Positions 24,981-32,881 of a stretch of 64,000 nucleotides of DNA are shown here, one piece after another; within the stretch, counting starts at the first letter, position 1, and every line of letters starts with the position of its first letter. Origin of the DNA: a virus. Under the pieces are notes generated by a model that saw only the letters and a list, made by a program, of their open reading frames with translations, made no database searches and was not told the origin of the DNA. Position numbers and translations under genes: made by a program. The DNA is taken from the IMG/VR virus record IMGVR_UViG_3300044797_000094, positions 1-64,000 of that record, one strand, 5' to 3'.

Positions 24981-25156
24981 TGGAACGCTTCAATGAGCGA
25001 GCGATCTGGGTTGCAGCGTGCGGCATTCTCATCGTCTGCAATCTCTTGCTTCGTGCCGATCTCGGAAACACTCAACATGATTTACGGATGGCGATTGAGC
25101 GTGAGCGAACATTGAATCGAATGTTGGACGTCATGATAGACAAGGACAATCGGTGA
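24980..25156 (+). CDS. 58-residue membrane protein
   Basis: Residues 8-25 form one hydrophobic segment (AIWVAACGILIVCNLLL), followed by a charged helix. It overlaps the epimerase by one base and the methyltransferase by GTGA, so it is translated with them. It may anchor the sugar enzymes or a glycan step to the membrane, but no family is recognised. Confidence 0.6.
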   Translation: MERFNERAIWVAACGILIVCNLLLRADLGNTQHDLRMAIERERTLNRMLDVMIDKDNR

Positions 25157-26373
25157 GCCTTACAAACTGCCGCATATGCGATTCCACAAAACTGGATTTA
25201 ATCCTCGATCTCGGCATGCAACCCTGGGCAAATCACTTTCTCAAGAAAGAGGAGTGTGGCACAGAACCGAAATATCCGCTTCGATTGGTTCGTTGCGACG
25301 AATGTTCGCTCGCTCAATTGGATTTCACCGTGCCGAAAGAAACGATGTTCGTCGATCACACGTATCTGAGCGGCACGACGAAATCTCTCGGCACCCATTT
25401 CAAGAAAGTTGCGGATGATGTGGTTGATCGATTCTTCGGACCGTACCCGCGAAATCGATCTGTTCTTGACATTGGATCGAACGACGGGACACAGCTCAGG
25501 AATTACAAGGAGAAGGGATGGCGAGTCCTGGGATGCGAACCGTGCAATAGCGCGGCGAAGATGGCGAACGATTCAGGAATTCCCACATTGATCAATTTTT
25601 TCAGGGCCGGTTTTTCGGAGGCATGTGGGACATTTGACGTCATCAATGCTTCTGGCGTCCTGTTCCATTTGGAGGATCTTCATTCTGTCATGGAGGAAAT
25701 TCGCCGAGCATTGAAGCCGCAGGGGATCTTCGTCGCCCAATTCCTCTACATGCCCAGCATCGTCGAAAACTGCGCCTTCGATCAAATCTATCACGAACAC
25801 TTGCTTTACTACACGATGAAGACGTTTTGCGACCTGATTGAACGACACGGACTACACTGCTTCGATGCTTATTTTTCGCCGATCCACGGAGGGTCAATCG
25901 TCGCGTTCTGTGAGCACAAAAGCATCGACAATCTGACATCGTATCGGCTCGATCAATTGCGGGGCGGAGAAGAAGAAATTGGAGCGAACATGAAAGAGAC
26001 GTACGAAGGGTTCGCCAGGTCAGTGTTTGCGAAGCGACTTGAACAGAGGAAGCAATTAAACGGCTGGCGGATGCTGGACAAAAAGGTGTTCGGATTAGGC
26101 GCTCCGGTTAAAGGCAACACATTGCTGAATTACTGCCGAGTCGGGCCTGAATTGATCGAGTGTCTCGTCGAACGCAATTCGCTCCGTCGCGGACTCTGTG
26201 CCCCCGGCTCGCATATTCCTGTCGTGATGGAGGACGAACTGACGGAAGATCCAGACGTCTATTATGTTCTGGCGTGGAATTACAAGGGTGAGATTCTGGA
26301 ACGGTACGAGGATAAGATCGAAGCGGGCGTCGAGTTTTACTTTCCGATCAATCCGAAAGGTGTCGCATCGTGA
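25153..26373 (+). CDS. Sugar C-methyltransferase (NovU/TylC3 type)
   Basis: 406 residues in the usual three-part layout: an N-terminal zinc-binding part (NCRICDS, RCDECSL), a SAM-binding Rossmann domain with LDIGSNDGTQL, and a C-terminal domain with YHEHLLYYT and GLGAPVKGNTLLN. These are hallmarks of SAM-dependent C-methyltransferases that methylate C-3 or C-5 of deoxysugar nucleotides. GTG start overlaps the preceding stop. With the adjacent epimerases it would make a branched or methylated deoxysugar. Confidence 0.85.
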   Translation: MSLTNCRICDSTKLDLILDLGMQPWANHFLKKEECGTEPKYPLRLVRCDECSLAQLDFTVPKETMFVDHTYLSGTTKSLGTHFKKVADDVVDRFFGPYPRNRSVLDIGSNDGTQLRNYKEKGWRVLGCEPCNSAAKMANDSGIPTLINFFRAGFSEACGTFDVINASGVLFHLEDLHSVMEEIRRALKPQGIFVAQFLYMPSIVENCAFDQIYHEHLLYYTMKTFCDLIERHGLHCFDAYFSPIHGGSIVAFCEHKSIDNLTSYRLDQLRGGEEEIGANMKETYEGFARSVFAKRLEQRKQLNGWRMLDKKVFGLGAPVKGNTLLNYCRVGPELIECLVERNSLRRGLCAPGSHIPVVMEDELTEDPDVYYVLAWNYKGEILERYEDKIEAGVEFYFPINPKGVAS

Positions 26374-26651
26374 GAACAGCATTCAAGAGACCGTGGCCGA
26401 GCGATGCGGTCATCATCGTTTGCGCGTCGCCGGAAGACGCGAATCGAAGCAACATGTCGTCGATCCAGTCCGGAAAGTGTCGAGACTGCGGCGATGACAT
26501 CCTGGTCGATGGAAAATCGATCGACTCGGGGATGCGGATGAATGAGCGATGTGGAAGACCGGTCGAATTCCTGTGTGTGGATTGCGCCGTTGAATACGAC
26601 ATGCATACGATCGAGAAACTGGTTGACCATCGAAAGAAATCCGGAACATGA
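26370..26651 (+). CDS. Small zinc-binding hypothetical protein
   Basis: 93 residues. GKCRDCGDD and FLCVDCAVEY form two CxxC pairs about 40 residues apart. It starts with GTG overlapping the methyltransferase stop and ends overlapping the next reductase. No family recognised. Confidence 0.55.
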   Translation: MRTAFKRPWPSDAVIIVCASPEDANRSNMSSIQSGKCRDCGDDILVDGKSIDSGMRMNERCGRPVEFLCVDCAVEYDMHTIEKLVDHRKKSGT

Positions 26652-27577
26652 ACATCTTCGTCACCGGCGCAACGGGCTTCCTTGGTCGTCATCTTTGCAG
26701 GCGATTAAGCAAGGACGGTCATCGAGTCGCCGAAATCGACTCTCATCAATGCGACCTCACAAAACCGATCGAGCAACAAATCAGACTTGGCTTCGACGTC
26801 GATGTGATCTTCCATCTGGCCGCGTGGACGCAGGCCGGGGACTTTTGCTTGCATCATCCCGGAGAACAATGGCTGATCAACCAAAAGATCAACACGAACG
26901 TCCTGGACTGGTGGCGTCAGGAAAATCCAGAGGCGAAACTGATCTCGATCGGCAGCAGTTGCGCCTACGATCCAGATGGCGACATGCGTGAGGAAAACTA
27001 TCTTCGAGGAACGCCGCACCACGACCTTTTCGCCTACGCGACGGCCAAACGAATGCTCCATGTAGGGCAACTCGCGATGGAGATCCAATACGGGATGAAA
27101 TCCCTGACGCTCGCCCCGGCGACGCTCTACGGCGTCGCTTATCACACGGACGAACGTCAGCCGCATTTTATCTTCGATATCGTCCGAAAGATTCTTAGAG
27201 GAAAACAGAATGCGGAACCTGTCATCCTCTGGGGCTCGGGCTTCCAAAAGCGGGACGCGATTCATGTGGGCGACTTCGTGGAAATCGCCGTCCAATGTCT
27301 TGGGACCTCGCCGTGCGGAATTTTGAACATCGGCCCAGGTTCCGCTTTGACGATCCGCGAATACGCTCGCGTCGTCTGCGATCTTATTGGCTTTGAATCT
27401 GAAATGATTCAGTACGATCACGACGCTTATTCAGGCCAAAAATCAAAAATTCTGGACGTCGGTCGGCTTCGAAGAACGTTCCCTGGATTTCTTAATACGC
27501 CGCTGAACATTGGACTTCAGCAGGTGATTGATTGGTACAAGGCTAATCCGCAACTCCTCGCGCCGAAAGGTGAGTGA
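26648..27577 (+). CDS. GDP-L-fucose-synthase-like epimerase/reductase
   Basis: 309 residues with the Rossmann motif VTGATGFLG, a SSCAYDP segment, catalytic YATAK (Tyr-x3-Lys) and the C-terminal part of fucose-synthase-like SDRs (TLYGVAYHTDERQPHF). These enzymes epimerise and reduce GDP-4-keto-6-deoxy-sugars; in phage and bacterial heptose pathways they also act on GDP-6-deoxy-heptose. The stop overlaps the csf1 start as TGATG, so the sugar operon runs directly into the CRISPR-Cas operon. Confidence 0.8.
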   Translation: MNIFVTGATGFLGRHLCRRLSKDGHRVAEIDSHQCDLTKPIEQQIRLGFDVDVIFHLAAWTQAGDFCLHHPGEQWLINQKINTNVLDWWRQENPEAKLISIGSSCAYDPDGDMREENYLRGTPHHDLFAYATAKRMLHVGQLAMEIQYGMKSLTLAPATLYGVAYHTDERQPHFIFDIVRKILRGKQNAEPVILWGSGFQKRDAIHVGDFVEIAVQCLGTSPCGILNIGPGSALTIREYARVVCDLIGFESEMIQYDHDAYSGQKSKILDVGRLRRTFPGFLNTPLNIGLQQVIDWYKANPQLLAPKGE

Positions 27578-28227
27578 TGTCAATCATTGGAGCGTCAAGC
27601 CTACTCGCGGTAAACGTCGGCGATGATCACTGCTTCTATTGCGGCGACAAGGCTAATCGATCATTGAAAGTCTCCGACACATTTGCCGATGGCTGGTGCG
27701 TCGCGTATCCGCAGTCGAAAATGATGTGCTGCGGCTGTGAGATGAGCCTTGACGAAAAGATCGCGATTGCAGGCAAGGAAAAGCCACAAAAGTTCCGCAA
27801 TTATTCGTGGCATATAAGCCGATCAAAGGCAACCCCCATGACTAAGGCCAACAAGCGGGAGATGACGGGGCTGTTACTTGAGCCGCCGAGTGAGCCTTGG
27901 GCGTTCGCGATTGCCGAGAGCGGCCAGAAGCATCTCGTTTATCGAACACCAGCGAATCTCGGTGACGGGCCGTTCGTCGTTCGTCTTGAAGATGAACTCG
28001 TTGTGTACTCGCCTCGATCGCTGCGTGACAGAATTGATTTGTGCAGAGCTGTCGTGGCTGTCGTCGGCCATAAGGGCGCCAACGATTTCTCGGTGACGTC
28101 CGTGATCGCTCTCGGTTTAGAATTGGCGCTGCAATGGGAAGCGGTCTATCGAGAGCCATTAACACGCCTGGCGTTATTCGTAACGCCTGGGAAATCCGAG
28201 TGTGAAGAAATTGAGGATGACTTATGA
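27577..28227 (+). CDS. csf1: Csf1-like large subunit (type IV CRISPR-Cas)
   Basis: 216 residues from ATG 27577 (GTG 27574 is also possible). An N-terminal zinc-finger is visible: CFYC near residue 20 and CCGC near 52. This Cys layout followed by a mixed alpha/beta body is what Csf1, the Cas8-like subunit of type IV, shows. The remainder has no nuclease motif. Identity rests mainly on the neighbours: the next genes look like Cas11, Csf2, a CysH-like protein and Csf3, all coupled by four-base overlaps. No helicase or nuclease is encoded beside it. Confidence 0.8.
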   Translation: MSIIGASSLLAVNVGDDHCFYCGDKANRSLKVSDTFADGWCVAYPQSKMMCCGCEMSLDEKIAIAGKEKPQKFRNYSWHISRSKATPMTKANKREMTGLLLEPPSEPWAFAIAESGQKHLVYRTPANLGDGPFVVRLEDELVVYSPRSLRDRIDLCRAVVAVVGHKGANDFSVTSVIALGLELALQWEAVYREPLTRLALFVTPGKSECEEIEDDL

Positions 28228-28706
28228 TCAAGATTCTGGACTGTGCGGAGTATCGACGGCAGCTTGCTGGCCTGGCTGACGTCTCGGGGGGCGAAGATTC
28301 ATTCGCCGACGAATACCGGGAGATGACGAGCGAATGCGTGTTGCTACTGGCGATCTGTTTCAATCGACGACAGCTTGAGGCGGTCACGATCTGGAGTCGT
28401 ATCGACGCGGCGATACAGAAGGGCCTCGCTGATTGCGACGGCGAGGACGTCGATCGATTCCTGTCAACGTGTCTGGAGCACGTCCTCGCGAATATCAGCG
28501 TCGTCGCATCACAACCGGACGCGATCAGAATTCAGCAGTCGATCCTGAAGCTGAGCGGCGACGAACGAGTCTATTTCCTCCAGTACCTCGCGAAGCATAG
28601 ATACGTCGCCATCGTGCTCGGTCGAGAAAAGTGGGAGATGCGGAAGGCGGAAATCGCGGCGCAATTAAAGTCGCTCGACACGACGGAAACGGCGGTGTCC
28701 GAATGA
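28224..28706 (+). CDS. Putative Cas11-like small subunit
   Basis: 160 residues, almost entirely helical in character with scattered Leu/Ile heptads (ECVLLLAICFNRRQLEAV). Cas11 proteins are short helical-bundle subunits that line class 1 effector complexes and diverge greatly, so the call depends on position between csf1 and csf2. ATGA overlaps link it to both. No other family is evident. Confidence 0.6.
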   Translation: MIKILDCAEYRRQLAGLADVSGGEDSFADEYREMTSECVLLLAICFNRRQLEAVTIWSRIDAAIQKGLADCDGEDVDRFLSTCLEHVLANISVVASQPDAIRIQQSILKLSGDERVYFLQYLAKHRYVAIVLGREKWEMRKAEIAAQLKSLDTTETAVSE

Positions 28707-29557
28707 AGGTGTTCTGCGCATCGACAAACATTAGTCCGGTCAGTCATCAACTCGGAACCGTTGGCAACGAATCGATCGTGAATGTCGAGGACGTCCGAAC
28801 GCCGCTGGGTTCGAGAAAAGTTCCGGTCCTCAGCGGGAACGCGATTCGGCATCGGATGATCAGGGCTCCCGGCGCGGATTATCTCATTGACGCCCTGGGC
28901 CTTCATGGAAAGCTGTCGCGGGACGTTCTTAATCTTCTTTATCACGGAGGAATCAAACGAGAAAAAGGGAAAAGCCCATCGCTGGCGAGAATCGCGGATA
29001 TGCATCGGTTGTTTCCGCTGCTGCGATTACTCGGTGCTTGCCTGCCGGAAGCGATCGTCGCCGGTGAACTCACGGCGCATCGAGCCATGCTGGCGTGCCG
29101 AGAGAATCAGTCGCGGATCAATGCCATCGCTCCGAAAGGCTGGGAATTTGAAGGACACCTCGCGCCTGCGACGTCGTTCATCGAGAGGTGGCAATACGTG
29201 CGAGGCGTGATGAAGCATTCACTCGCGCATTCGGCCACTGACACGACCGACAAGGATGAATCGACAATGATGCCCTTCGCGGGAACGTGCGTGATTCCCG
29301 GAGCGGTCTGGGTTCATGGGTTCTCGATGTCGATATGTTCGCAAATTGAGTTCGGTTGCCTTTTGCATTGTCTGCGGAAATGGGATGCGGACGGTGCGAC
29401 GATCGGCGGACAATCATCGCGAGGGCATGGTATTCTGCAATTGTCGATTTGGACAGACGCCGAGTTTGATCACGATGAATCGATATCAGCATACGAAGAG
29501 CACGTCGATGACAATAAGGGCGATTGCGTGGAATTTCTTCGAGGTTGCTATTCATGA
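28703..29557 (+). CDS. csf2: Csf2-like backbone subunit (Cas7, type IV)
   Basis: 284 residues from ATG 28703 overlapping the previous stop. It begins with a short RAMP strand and then PVLSGNAIRHRMIR (residues 41-54), the SGNxIR motif at the start of the Cas7 thumb region in type IV Csf2. A glycine-rich segment near residue 240 (IGGQSSRGHGILQL) fits a RAMP RNA-binding loop. Csf2 polymerises along the guide RNA. No catalytic residues are expected. Continuous frame, no truncation. Confidence 0.8.
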   Translation: MKVFCASTNISPVSHQLGTVGNESIVNVEDVRTPLGSRKVPVLSGNAIRHRMIRAPGADYLIDALGLHGKLSRDVLNLLYHGGIKREKGKSPSLARIADMHRLFPLLRLLGACLPEAIVAGELTAHRAMLACRENQSRINAIAPKGWEFEGHLAPATSFIERWQYVRGVMKHSLAHSATDTTDKDESTMMPFAGTCVIPGAVWVHGFSMSICSQIEFGCLLHCLRKWDADGATIGGQSSRGHGILQLSIWTDAEFDHDESISAYEEHVDDNKGDCVEFLRGCYS

Positions 29558-30279
29558 GCCTGATTAAGTCGCCAAAGCACACGGCTTCGGACTTGACTGT
29601 CTGGCGCGAATTGGAATACGCGGATCGAGTCCATGCCAGGCATGGAGCGCTGCGAAGAAAATGGGACAGGTGCTTAAGTCTCGCGAAAGAATTCGCCGAT
29701 GGTGGACCTTGTCACTGCTCGACGAGCTGGGGAAAGGACTCCGTGGTGACGGCATTCGCGGTAATGACTGTCGCTCCGAAAACTCCGCTGTGCTGGATCA
29801 GGGTAGAACCCGTCAAGTCGCCAGAATGCGTTCTTGTGCGAGACGTTTTTCTGAGGAGATTCCCGAAATGCGATTACCACGAGACCGAGGTCGTCTGCGA
29901 GAAAGATGAGGATGGATGGCATGCGACGGGAACGCTCGAAAAAGGAATCAAGATTCTTGATGAGCGATTCGGCCCGCGAACGATCCTCGGTATTCGAGCC
30001 GAAGAATCGTCTCACCGTTTCCTGAGTATCGCATCAAGCGGTTGCAACACGAAGAATAAATCGAGGCCGTGCGGATCGCTGACAGAGAAAGACGTCTTCG
30101 GATTGCTGAGCATGCACGATCTGCCGATCCATCCCGCATATGCGATGACCGGCGGCGGAAGGTGGCCCCGAGAACACTTACGGGTCGCGTCGCTCGGCGG
30201 AAAGCGTGGGCAGGGCTTCGGGCGGCTGGAATGGGAGCGTGAATATTACGCAGACGAACTTCGGAGGATTGGAGAATGA
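29554..30279 (+). CDS. CysH-like PP-loop (PAPS reductase family) protein
   Basis: 241 residues from ATG 29554 overlapping csf2. The PP-loop STSWGKDSV (56-64) binds ATP or PAPS, and GIRAEES (146-152) is a typical PAPS-reductase family motif. The C-terminus (HPAYAMTGGGRWPREHLR) resembles phosphoadenosine-phosphosulfate reductase-like proteins. CysH-like genes accompany type IV-B loci, and here it lies inside the operon, between csf2 and csf3. Its enzymatic role in this system is unknown; sulfur or nucleotide chemistry on an RNA or protein is possible. Confidence 0.85.
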   Translation: MSLIKSPKHTASDLTVWRELEYADRVHARHGALRRKWDRCLSLAKEFADGGPCHCSTSWGKDSVVTAFAVMTVAPKTPLCWIRVEPVKSPECVLVRDVFLRRFPKCDYHETEVVCEKDEDGWHATGTLEKGIKILDERFGPRTILGIRAEESSHRFLSIASSGCNTKNKSRPCGSLTEKDVFGLLSMHDLPIHPAYAMTGGGRWPREHLRVASLGGKRGQGFGRLEWEREYYADELRRIGE

Positions 30280-30989
30280 AGACGCGATTCGTCAAGGTGA
30301 CGGCGCACCTGATATCGCCAGTCGCGTTGTCACCGGAAGGCGAAGCCCCGCATCTGGACGCGATTTGTGAACTTGTTCTCGCTCAGCACACGAGATCGAT
30401 CGCGGCATCCTCCAACGGAAATCGGCATCTTCTCGACGTCGCCAAGATTCGTGGACAGGAAGTGTCAGCTCAGGGGCAATTGCCGATACCGATCGTGCGT
30501 GAGAAGGTCGATGGCATCCCGGTTCCGCGATGTTCGTTCGGCATCATGGAAAAGACTCAAGAAACCGCCGAGCATTACCACTGCGCGTTCCCGATTGAAC
30601 GGGCGATTGAGGTCAGCGAGAAGGAGCGGATTCAGATCAGGACGACGGGCGGCGTCTACAAATCGGTCAGGTTGCCGCTGCGATTGTCGACGACATCGCG
30701 GATTGTCTGGTTCGCCGAACTGCGAGAATCCCCATGCAAATTGCGAAAACTCGTCAATCAAATAGAAACGCTCGGAAAGAAATCGGTGTACGGTTATGGG
30801 CGAGTTTCGGAATGGACCGTGGAAGAAACCGATATCGACGCAAGTTGGTTTCATGGCGGCGTGTTGATGCGTGCTCTCCCGATTTCAGTCGTGTCCGACG
30901 ACATTCAGGGGAAGCGACGATCATACGGAGCTGTCGCAGGCCCGTATTGGCAGCGATCATTTTTTGTCGATCGATACGTCCCGTATTAA
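30276..30989 (+). CDS. csf3: Csf3-like subunit (Cas5, type IV)
   Basis: 237 residues. ATG overlaps the cysH stop. The protein starts with a RAMP-like beta strand (RFVKVTAHLISPVAL) and has the glycine-rich loop GKKSVYGYGRV (167-177) followed by SEWTVEE, as in Cas5/Csf3. It would cap the 5' end of the guide. The conserved C-terminal tail (GPYWQRSFFVDRYVPY) is similar to Csf3 ends. The stop is directly adjacent to the stop of the convergent hddA gene, with no intergenic base. Confidence 0.8.
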   Translation: MKTRFVKVTAHLISPVALSPEGEAPHLDAICELVLAQHTRSIAASSNGNRHLLDVAKIRGQEVSAQGQLPIPIVREKVDGIPVPRCSFGIMEKTQETAEHYHCAFPIERAIEVSEKERIQIRTTGGVYKSVRLPLRLSTTSRIVWFAELRESPCKLRKLVNQIETLGKKSVYGYGRVSEWTVEETDIDASWFHGGVLMRALPISVVSDDIQGKRRSYGAVAGPYWQRSFFVDRYVPY

Positions 30990-31973
30990 CTAAGCCCGAT
31001 AAATAATCTCGCTTCCTTTTGCGTTGATACGTATCGGAACTTCGGGGCAGCCCGGCAAAGCCGCGACGACGGACGCTCGTTTCTCGGGCGGAACGATGAA
31101 CAAAAGGAAGCCGCCGCCTCCGGCCCCGAGAAGCTTTCCGCCCCATGCTCCGTGGCGAATCGCCGTTTCATAGAATTCGTCGATCTTTCCGCTTGAGATC
31201 CCGTCATCAAGCGTTTTCTTGCGAATCCATGTTTGATGCATGAGTGTTCCGAATTGATAAAACTCGCCGCCACGTAAAGCCGCCGCTCCGACGTCGACAC
31301 ATTCGTAAAGCTCTCGCAGAGTTGAAAGATTGTCGCCGATCTTGTCAATCTGCTTCGCGGCGATATCGCTCGCCCGCCTTCGGACGCCGGTGTAAACAAA
31401 AAGCAGATGCGACTCAAAATTGCGGATCAAATCGTCCGACAGATTCAGTGGATGAATGGAAAACTGTTCATGACCGCCAAATCGGACGACATTCAGTCCG
31501 CCGTGCGATGCGGTAATCTGATCCTGATAGCCGACAGATTCACGGAGCGTCGTTCGCTCCACGTCAATCGCACATTCGGCAAGTCGATGATTGCCGCCGA
31601 CAATTCCGAGAAGGCCCCAAATCGTTCTCAGGAGCCCAACGACGAAGCTGGATGATGATCCAGTCCCGGAGAAGCTCGGCAAGTCGGCATGAAGGCTAAA
31701 TTCGAGCCCGGACCGCAATCCGTGGAACTTGAGGATCTCGCGAAATGGCGTGTGTTCCATTTCCTCAAGTTCCTTCACGAGTTCGACCTTGGAATAGGCG
31801 ATGCGAAGCTTGTAGTCGAAAAGTTCCGGATTGAATCGACTCGCGGAAATGAAAATCGATTTGTCAATCGCCGTGGCGAGAACAGCGCCAGGTCCGTACT
31901 TCTCGAAATATTCCGGATAATCCGTTCCTCCGCCAAAAAAGCTGATCCGAAATGGAGTGCGAGAGATGATCAC
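30990..31973 (-). CDS. hddA: D-glycero-alpha-D-manno-heptose-7-phosphate kinase-like (GHMP family)
   Basis: 327 residues on the minus strand from GTG 31973, which overlaps the hddC stop (GTGA). The N-terminus reads RTPFRISFFGGGTDYP, the signature of heptose and related GHMP sugar kinases. The ATP-binding motif SFSGTGSSSSF and the third motif KLLGAGGGGF follow in order. It phosphorylates the 1-OH of heptose-7-phosphate. The C-terminus meets the csf3 end, so the operon runs against the CRISPR-Cas operon. A paralogous sugar kinase of other specificity is possible. Confidence 0.85.
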   Translation of the reverse strand: MIISRTPFRISFFGGGTDYPEYFEKYGPGAVLATAIDKSIFISASRFNPELFDYKLRIAYSKVELVKELEEMEHTPFREILKFHGLRSGLEFSLHADLPSFSGTGSSSSFVVGLLRTIWGLLGIVGGNHRLAECAIDVERTTLRESVGYQDQITASHGGLNVVRFGGHEQFSIHPLNLSDDLIRNFESHLLFVYTGVRRRASDIAAKQIDKIGDNLSTLRELYECVDVGAAALRGGEFYQFGTLMHQTWIRKKTLDDGISSGKIDEFYETAIRHGAWGGKLLGAGGGGFLLFIVPPEKRASVVAALPGCPEVPIRINAKGSEIIYRA

Positions 31974-32731
31974 GAAGGCTGCTTCCAATGCTTCCAGTGC
32001 TTTGCAGTGAACTCGTCTGCGATTGCCAGAGATTCCGGCGTACCAATATCGATGAAATCGCCTTTGACGGGAATGACGCGAATCCGCGTTCCTAGAATCA
32101 GGCAGTTCGGAATCACAACTTCCTCAAAACTGACAGGAGACTCGAGAACACCTTTGCAGATCGGCAGTCCATCCGGAATGAATTCGAACATTTCCGGTTT
32201 GATGAAATAAATTCCAGCGTTGATATAGCCGGGCGTCGATTCATTCTTTCGAATCGATCGCAACATCAGTTCCGCATTGAAGAGCAGCTTGCCAAATCGC
32301 GAACAATCCTCTTGCCAAGCGGCGAGCATCGAGATCCAGGCGTCGGACTGTTTTGGGATCGAGACGGCATATGGCAAGTCGTCGCTGATCAGGAGTGAGT
32401 CTCCGTTGAAGACGATCGCTGAATGATCCTTGTATTGCTCCCAAGCGTTGCGGATCGCTCCGGCCGTCCCTCGCGGGGACCGCTCTTCGGCGACGTTCGT
32501 GAGCGGTGGCAAATCGAGCGTGTTCAAAATCTCGAACGCCTTTTCCCGTTGATAGCCGGTTGCAATCGCGGTTCTCTGAATTCCGAGCGACTTGATCTGC
32601 CAGAGCACACGCTGGATGAACGGATGGCCAGCGACTTCGATGAACGGCTTGGGGATGGTTGGATGCAAATGAGCGATGCGAGTACCTTTTCCGCCCGCAA
32701 GGACGATTGCGACGGGCTCATTCGAATCCAT
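31970..32731 (-). CDS. hddC: Heptose-1-phosphate nucleotidyltransferase-like
   Basis: 253 residues. The N-terminal AIVLAGGKGTRI is the NTP-binding G-loop of nucleotidyltransferases, then KPFIEVAGHPFI and a NGDSLL motif with the metal Asp. It would attach GMP (or another nucleotide) to heptose-1-phosphate, continuing from the kinase. The gene order nucleotidyltransferase then kinase on the minus strand fits a GDP-heptose pathway; substrate is inferred from the partner. Starts at ATG 32731 with no clear ribosome site. Confidence 0.8.
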   Translation of the reverse strand: MDSNEPVAIVLAGGKGTRIAHLHPTIPKPFIEVAGHPFIQRVLWQIKSLGIQRTAIATGYQREKAFEILNTLDLPPLTNVAEERSPRGTAGAIRNAWEQYKDHSAIVFNGDSLLISDDLPYAVSIPKQSDAWISMLAAWQEDCSRFGKLLFNAELMLRSIRKNESTPGYINAGIYFIKPEMFEFIPDGLPICKGVLESPVSFEEVVIPNCLILGTRIRVIPVKGDFIDIGTPESLAIADEFTAKHWKHWKQPS

Positions 32732-32775
32732 AAATCAGCGACTTTCGGAATAATTGTCGATTTGGAATAAATTGA

Positions 32776-32816
32776 TGACGATTTCCATTGACTGCTGATG
32801 AAAAGATAATTAGAAT
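32776..32816 (+). promoter_or_regulatory. Promoter with TGACGA element (copy D)
   Basis: TGACGA (32776-32781), TTGACT (32788-32793), 17-base spacer, TAGAAT (32811-32816), 66 bases before the DUF932 start. It lies in the divergent gap between hddC and the DUF932 gene. Confidence 0.75.
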
Positions 32817-32881
32817 CTCTTTTAACGCATCGCAACGAAATCGTGGTGACGGATGCGGATTCTAAACAAAGGAGAGACGAA

